Positions 21,746-23,673 of a DNA stretch of 23,673 bases are shown in pieces. Numbering within the stretch: position 1 is the first letter of the stretch; every line of letters starts with the position of its first letter. A program made the position numbers and the translations under genes. Source of the stretch: an uncultured Collinsella sp. (GTDB taxonomy: Bacteria; Actinomycetota; Coriobacteriia; Coriobacteriales; Coriobacteriaceae); the NCBI GenBank assembly GCA_900541665.1, contig UQKV01000031.1, forward strand, positions 1-23,673. The letters run 5' to 3'. The notes under the pieces are model-generated. The model saw nothing but the letters and a program-made list of their open reading frames with translations, had not been told where the DNA came from and searched no databases.

Positions 21746-22480
21746 ATGGAAACGGTTAGCGGCAATCTTGCCTCGGCGCTCAGGATCGAGCCGGGCATTA
21801 CCGCGATTATCGGCAGCGGCGGCAAGTCGACGTTGCTCAAAATGCTGGGTCTTGAGCTCATGCGCGCTGGCGGCCGCGTGCTCCTCTGCACCACCACGCA
21901 TATGTTCCCCGTCGCTGGCGTGCCGTGGGACGGGTCGAGCCGTCGCCTGGACGCCGCGCCCTGGAAACCGGGGACCCTGCATGTTCCCGGCTGCACCTGC
22001 GAGGCATGCGCGGGCCTTGCACGCGGAGGCATCTGCCAGGCAGGCGTCTTGGACCCGGAGACAGGCAAGCTCTCCGCCCCCGCCGAGCCACTCGGCGGGC
22101 TGGCACAGCGCTTTGACTATGTGTTGGCCGAGGCGGACGGCAGCAAGCGGCTCCCGCTCAAGGCCCACGCCCCGTGGGAGCCGGTCGTTCCCGCCGGCAC
22201 GGCCAACGTCATCTGGCTCGTCGGCGCCTCGGGACTCGGCAAGCCCATCAACGAAGCCGTCCACCGCCCCGAGGTCTTTTGCGAGCGTTGCGGTTGCGAA
22301 CCCACCGACATCGCCACGCCCGAGCGTGTCGCCCAGGTGCTCAATTCCGAGCTGCGGATGCTGAACCTCAACAATGCCCGCATCATGCTCAACCAAGTCG
22401 ACACGCTCAGCGACCCCACGATGGCAGATCGCTTCGAGGCAGCCCTCAACCGCCCCCTCATCGCCACCAGCCTCAAGTAG
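21746..22480 (+). CDS. yqeC: YqeC-family selenium-dependent hydroxylase accessory protein
   Basis: YqeC is a P-loop protein that travels with yqeB and orphan selD in genomes with selenium-dependent molybdenum hydroxylases. Its precise step is not established. The 244-residue product has the P-loop IIGSGGKST (21-29), TTTHMF (49-54) and the EADGSKRLPLKAH block (129-141) typical of the family, then ASGLGKP and the late NQVDTL. It carries extra cysteines in CTCEAC (83-88) and CERCGC (about 178-183) that might bind metal. The ATG follows GGCGGTGA at 5-nt spacing. It diverges from yqeB and is followed after 16 nt by the second palindromic repeat. Confidence 0.9.
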   Translation: METVSGNLASALRIEPGITAIIGSGGKSTLLKMLGLELMRAGGRVLLCTTTHMFPVAGVPWDGSSRRLDAAPWKPGTLHVPGCTCEACAGLARGGICQAGVLDPETGKLSAPAEPLGGLAQRFDYVLAEADGSKRLPLKAHAPWEPVVPAGTANVIWLVGASGLGKPINEAVHRPEVFCERCGCEPTDIATPERVAQVLNSELRMLNLNNARIMLNQVDTLSDPTMADRFEAALNRPLIATSLK

Positions 22481-22496
22481 CCGGCCCCATCTCGTC

Positions 22497-22563
22497 AGTT
22501 GCGGTGAAATACGGACTGTTTGGCCGCCAAACGGCCGCAAACAGTCCGTATTTCACCGCAACT
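22497..22563. repeat. 67-bp palindromic repeat, copy 2
   Basis: Perfect 25-bp arms (22497-22521 and 22539-22563), starting AGTTGCGGTGAAATACGGAC, enclose a 17-nt centre with further GGCCG/CGGCC pairing. It lies 16 nt past the yqeC stop and 27 nt before the hydA stop, so it can serve as a two-way terminator between convergent genes. Its arms equal copy 1 except for one base. Confidence 0.92.
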
Positions 22564-22567
22564 GCGG

Positions 22568-22589
22568 AGGGGGGTCCGGCACTCCCCCT
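22568..22589 (-). terminator. GC-rich hairpin after hydA
   Basis: AGGGGG (22568-22573) pairs with CCCCCT (22584-22589) around a 10-nt loop. It begins immediately after the hydA stop codon on the minus strand and is followed by the palindromic repeat. No T-run. Confidence 0.4.
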
Positions 22590-22590
22590 G

Positions 22591-23673
22591 TTAGCGGGGC
22601 ACGTAGCGGCCGGGTTGGGCTCCGGTGGGCTCGCCATCGCGCGCCGCCAGCACACCGTTCACAAACACGGCCTTGGCGCGACCATGCGCCTCAAAGCCCT
22701 CGAGCGGCGTGTAGTCCACGGCCTGATGCTGTGTCGCCGCGCGAATGGTCCAGCGTGCCTTGGGATCCCACACGCACACGTCGGCGTCGGAGCCCTCGGC
22801 AAGACAGCCCTTGCGCGGATACATGCCGAAGACGCGCGCCGGGTTCTCGCTCATCAAGCGGCACAGATCCTCGGGGCCCAGTTGCCCTTCAAAGCTCGTG
22901 GCAATCGCGACGGGACGATGCTCCACACCGGGCCCGCCGTTGGGAATCGCGCGGAAGTCGTCGCGCCCGCGGTCCTTTTGCCCATGCAGGTTAAAGCTGC
23001 AGTGGTCGGTCGCAATCGTATCGATCTCGCCGGCCACAAGCGCCTCGCGCAGCGCGGCACGGTCGCCGGCATGGCGCAGCGGCGGACTCATCACGTACTT
23101 GGCGCCCGCAAAGCCGTCCTCGCCCTGCTCCAGATAGCAGGTGTCGTCGAGCATCAGATACTGAGGGCAGGTCTCGACATAGATATTCTTCTGCCCGCGC
23201 GCCTTGGCGGCACGGATGGCCTCGAGCCCCAGCTTGGTCGAAAGGTGCACCACGTTGACTGGGGCGTCGCCGGCCAGGTGCGCCAGATACAGCAGGCGGC
23301 TCACGGCTTCGGCCTCACACACGTCCGGGCGGCTGAGCGCATGCCCCTCGGGCCCATGAATCCCCTGCTCGTACACGCGCTTCTGCAGCTCATTCACCAG
23401 CGTACCGTTCTCGCAATGCACGCACAGTATGCCGCCAATACGCTTGAGCTCCTCGAGCACCTCGAGCGTCTCGGCATCGTCCAGGCGCAAATGATCGTAG
23501 GCAAAGTAGGTCTTAAACGACGATACGCCCGCCTCGCGCATAGCCGAAAGATCGGCGCGGTTGCGTTCATTCCACTCGGCGAGTGCCATATGAAAGGCGT
23601 AGTTGGCCGTGCAGGTTCCGTCGGCACGGCGATGCCACTCGGCCAAGGCATCGGGCATGGTCACGCCGCGATC
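22591..23673 (-). CDS. Dihydropyrimidinase / hydantoinase (HyuA-like), N terminus cut by window edge
   Basis: Cyclic amidohydrolase that opens dihydropyrimidine or hydantoin rings, near the E. coli hyuA type found beside yqeB-family genes. The frame is open to the right edge, giving 360 residues of about 460. The HxH metal-binding start is outside the window. Visible metal-site residues are the carboxylated-lysine position in SFKTYFAYDH, the His of CVHCENG, the His of NVVHLST and the Asp of TIATDHC. The C terminus has NPARVFGMYPRKGCLAEGSDADVCVWDP and GEPTGAQPGRYVPR, as in this family. Substrate preference (dihydropyrimidine, hydantoin or a purine ring-opening intermediate) cannot be decided from the sequence. 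It converges with yqeC. Confidence 0.9.
   Translation of the reverse strand, partial: DRGVTMPDALAEWHRRADGTCTANYAFHMALAEWNERNRADLSAMREAGVSSFKTYFAYDHLRLDDAETLEVLEELKRIGGILCVHCENGTLVNELQKRVYEQGIHGPEGHALSRPDVCEAEAVSRLLYLAHLAGDAPVNVVHLSTKLGLEAIRAAKARGQKNIYVETCPQYLMLDDTCYLEQGEDGFAGAKYVMSPPLRHAGDRAALREALVAGEIDTIATDHCSFNLHGQKDRGRDDFRAIPNGGPGVEHRPVAIATSFEGQLGPEDLCRLMSENPARVFGMYPRKGCLAEGSDADVCVWDPKARWTIRAATQHQAVDYTPLEGFEAHGRAKAVFVNGVLAARDGEPTGAQPGRYVPR

Noticed and set aside
1..23673. tRNA genes, CRISPR arrays, insertion-sequence transposases
   Set aside because: No cloverleaf with a TTC arm, no regularly spaced direct repeats and no transposase or integrase motif was found in any gap.

Overview
The window looks like the chromosome of a high-GC, Gram-positive anaerobe of the Coriobacteriia, most probably a Collinsella-like gut bacterium. 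This is an inference from the G/C-rich third codon positions, the gene set (a ribosomal-protein/secY/adk/map/infA/rpoA cluster beside anaerobic purine and hydantoin genes), the protein sequences and the palindromic repeats. No rRNA or other marker here fixes the genus.

Layout. Positions 1-734 (-) hold most of an adenine deaminase gene cut by the left edge, with a promoter and a terminator-like hairpin in its short leader. Positions 735-1120 are a gene-free patch packed with repeats and palindromes. tyrS (1121-2332, -) and a U32-family protease/RNA-hydroxylase-like gene (2429-4387, -) follow. A class A penicillin-binding protein (4550-6757, +) diverges from them, and two facing terminators separate it from argR (6947-7384, -). 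Next come a GT2-like glycosyltransferase (7516-8556, -) and truA (8718-9542, -).

The core, 9578-19484, is one long minus-strand ribosomal cluster. Read in the direction of transcription it is rplE, rpsN, rpsH, rplF, rplR, rpsE, rpmD, rplO, secY, adk, map, infA, rpmJ, rpsM, rpsK, rpsD, rpoA, rplQ, ending at a strong terminator before truA. The order is canonical except at its head. rplE (L5) has its own promoter-like -10 and a structured leader, and rplX/rplN, which normally precede it, are absent. Strong hairpins sit in several of the longer gaps inside the cluster.

The right end, 19796-23673, is an anaerobic purine/hydantoin region. It holds an XdhC-family gene and a yqeB-family gene in a tight minus-strand pair, a divergent yqeC, and a convergent hydantoinase/dihydropyrimidinase cut by the right edge. 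yqeB, yqeC and XdhC-like proteins are known markers of selenium-dependent molybdenum hydroxylases such as xanthine dehydrogenase, so the region probably matures such an enzyme for purine use. Two 67-bp copies of one palindromic repeat bracket the xdhC-yqeB-yqeC module, and each lies 16-17 nt past a stop codon.

I found no tRNA, rRNA, CRISPR array, transposase or integrase. The most unusual points are the split of the spc operon before rplE with a new structured leader, the paired palindromic repeats around the selenium module, the attenuator-like leader of ade, and the two very long 3'-end palindromes after tyrS and map.
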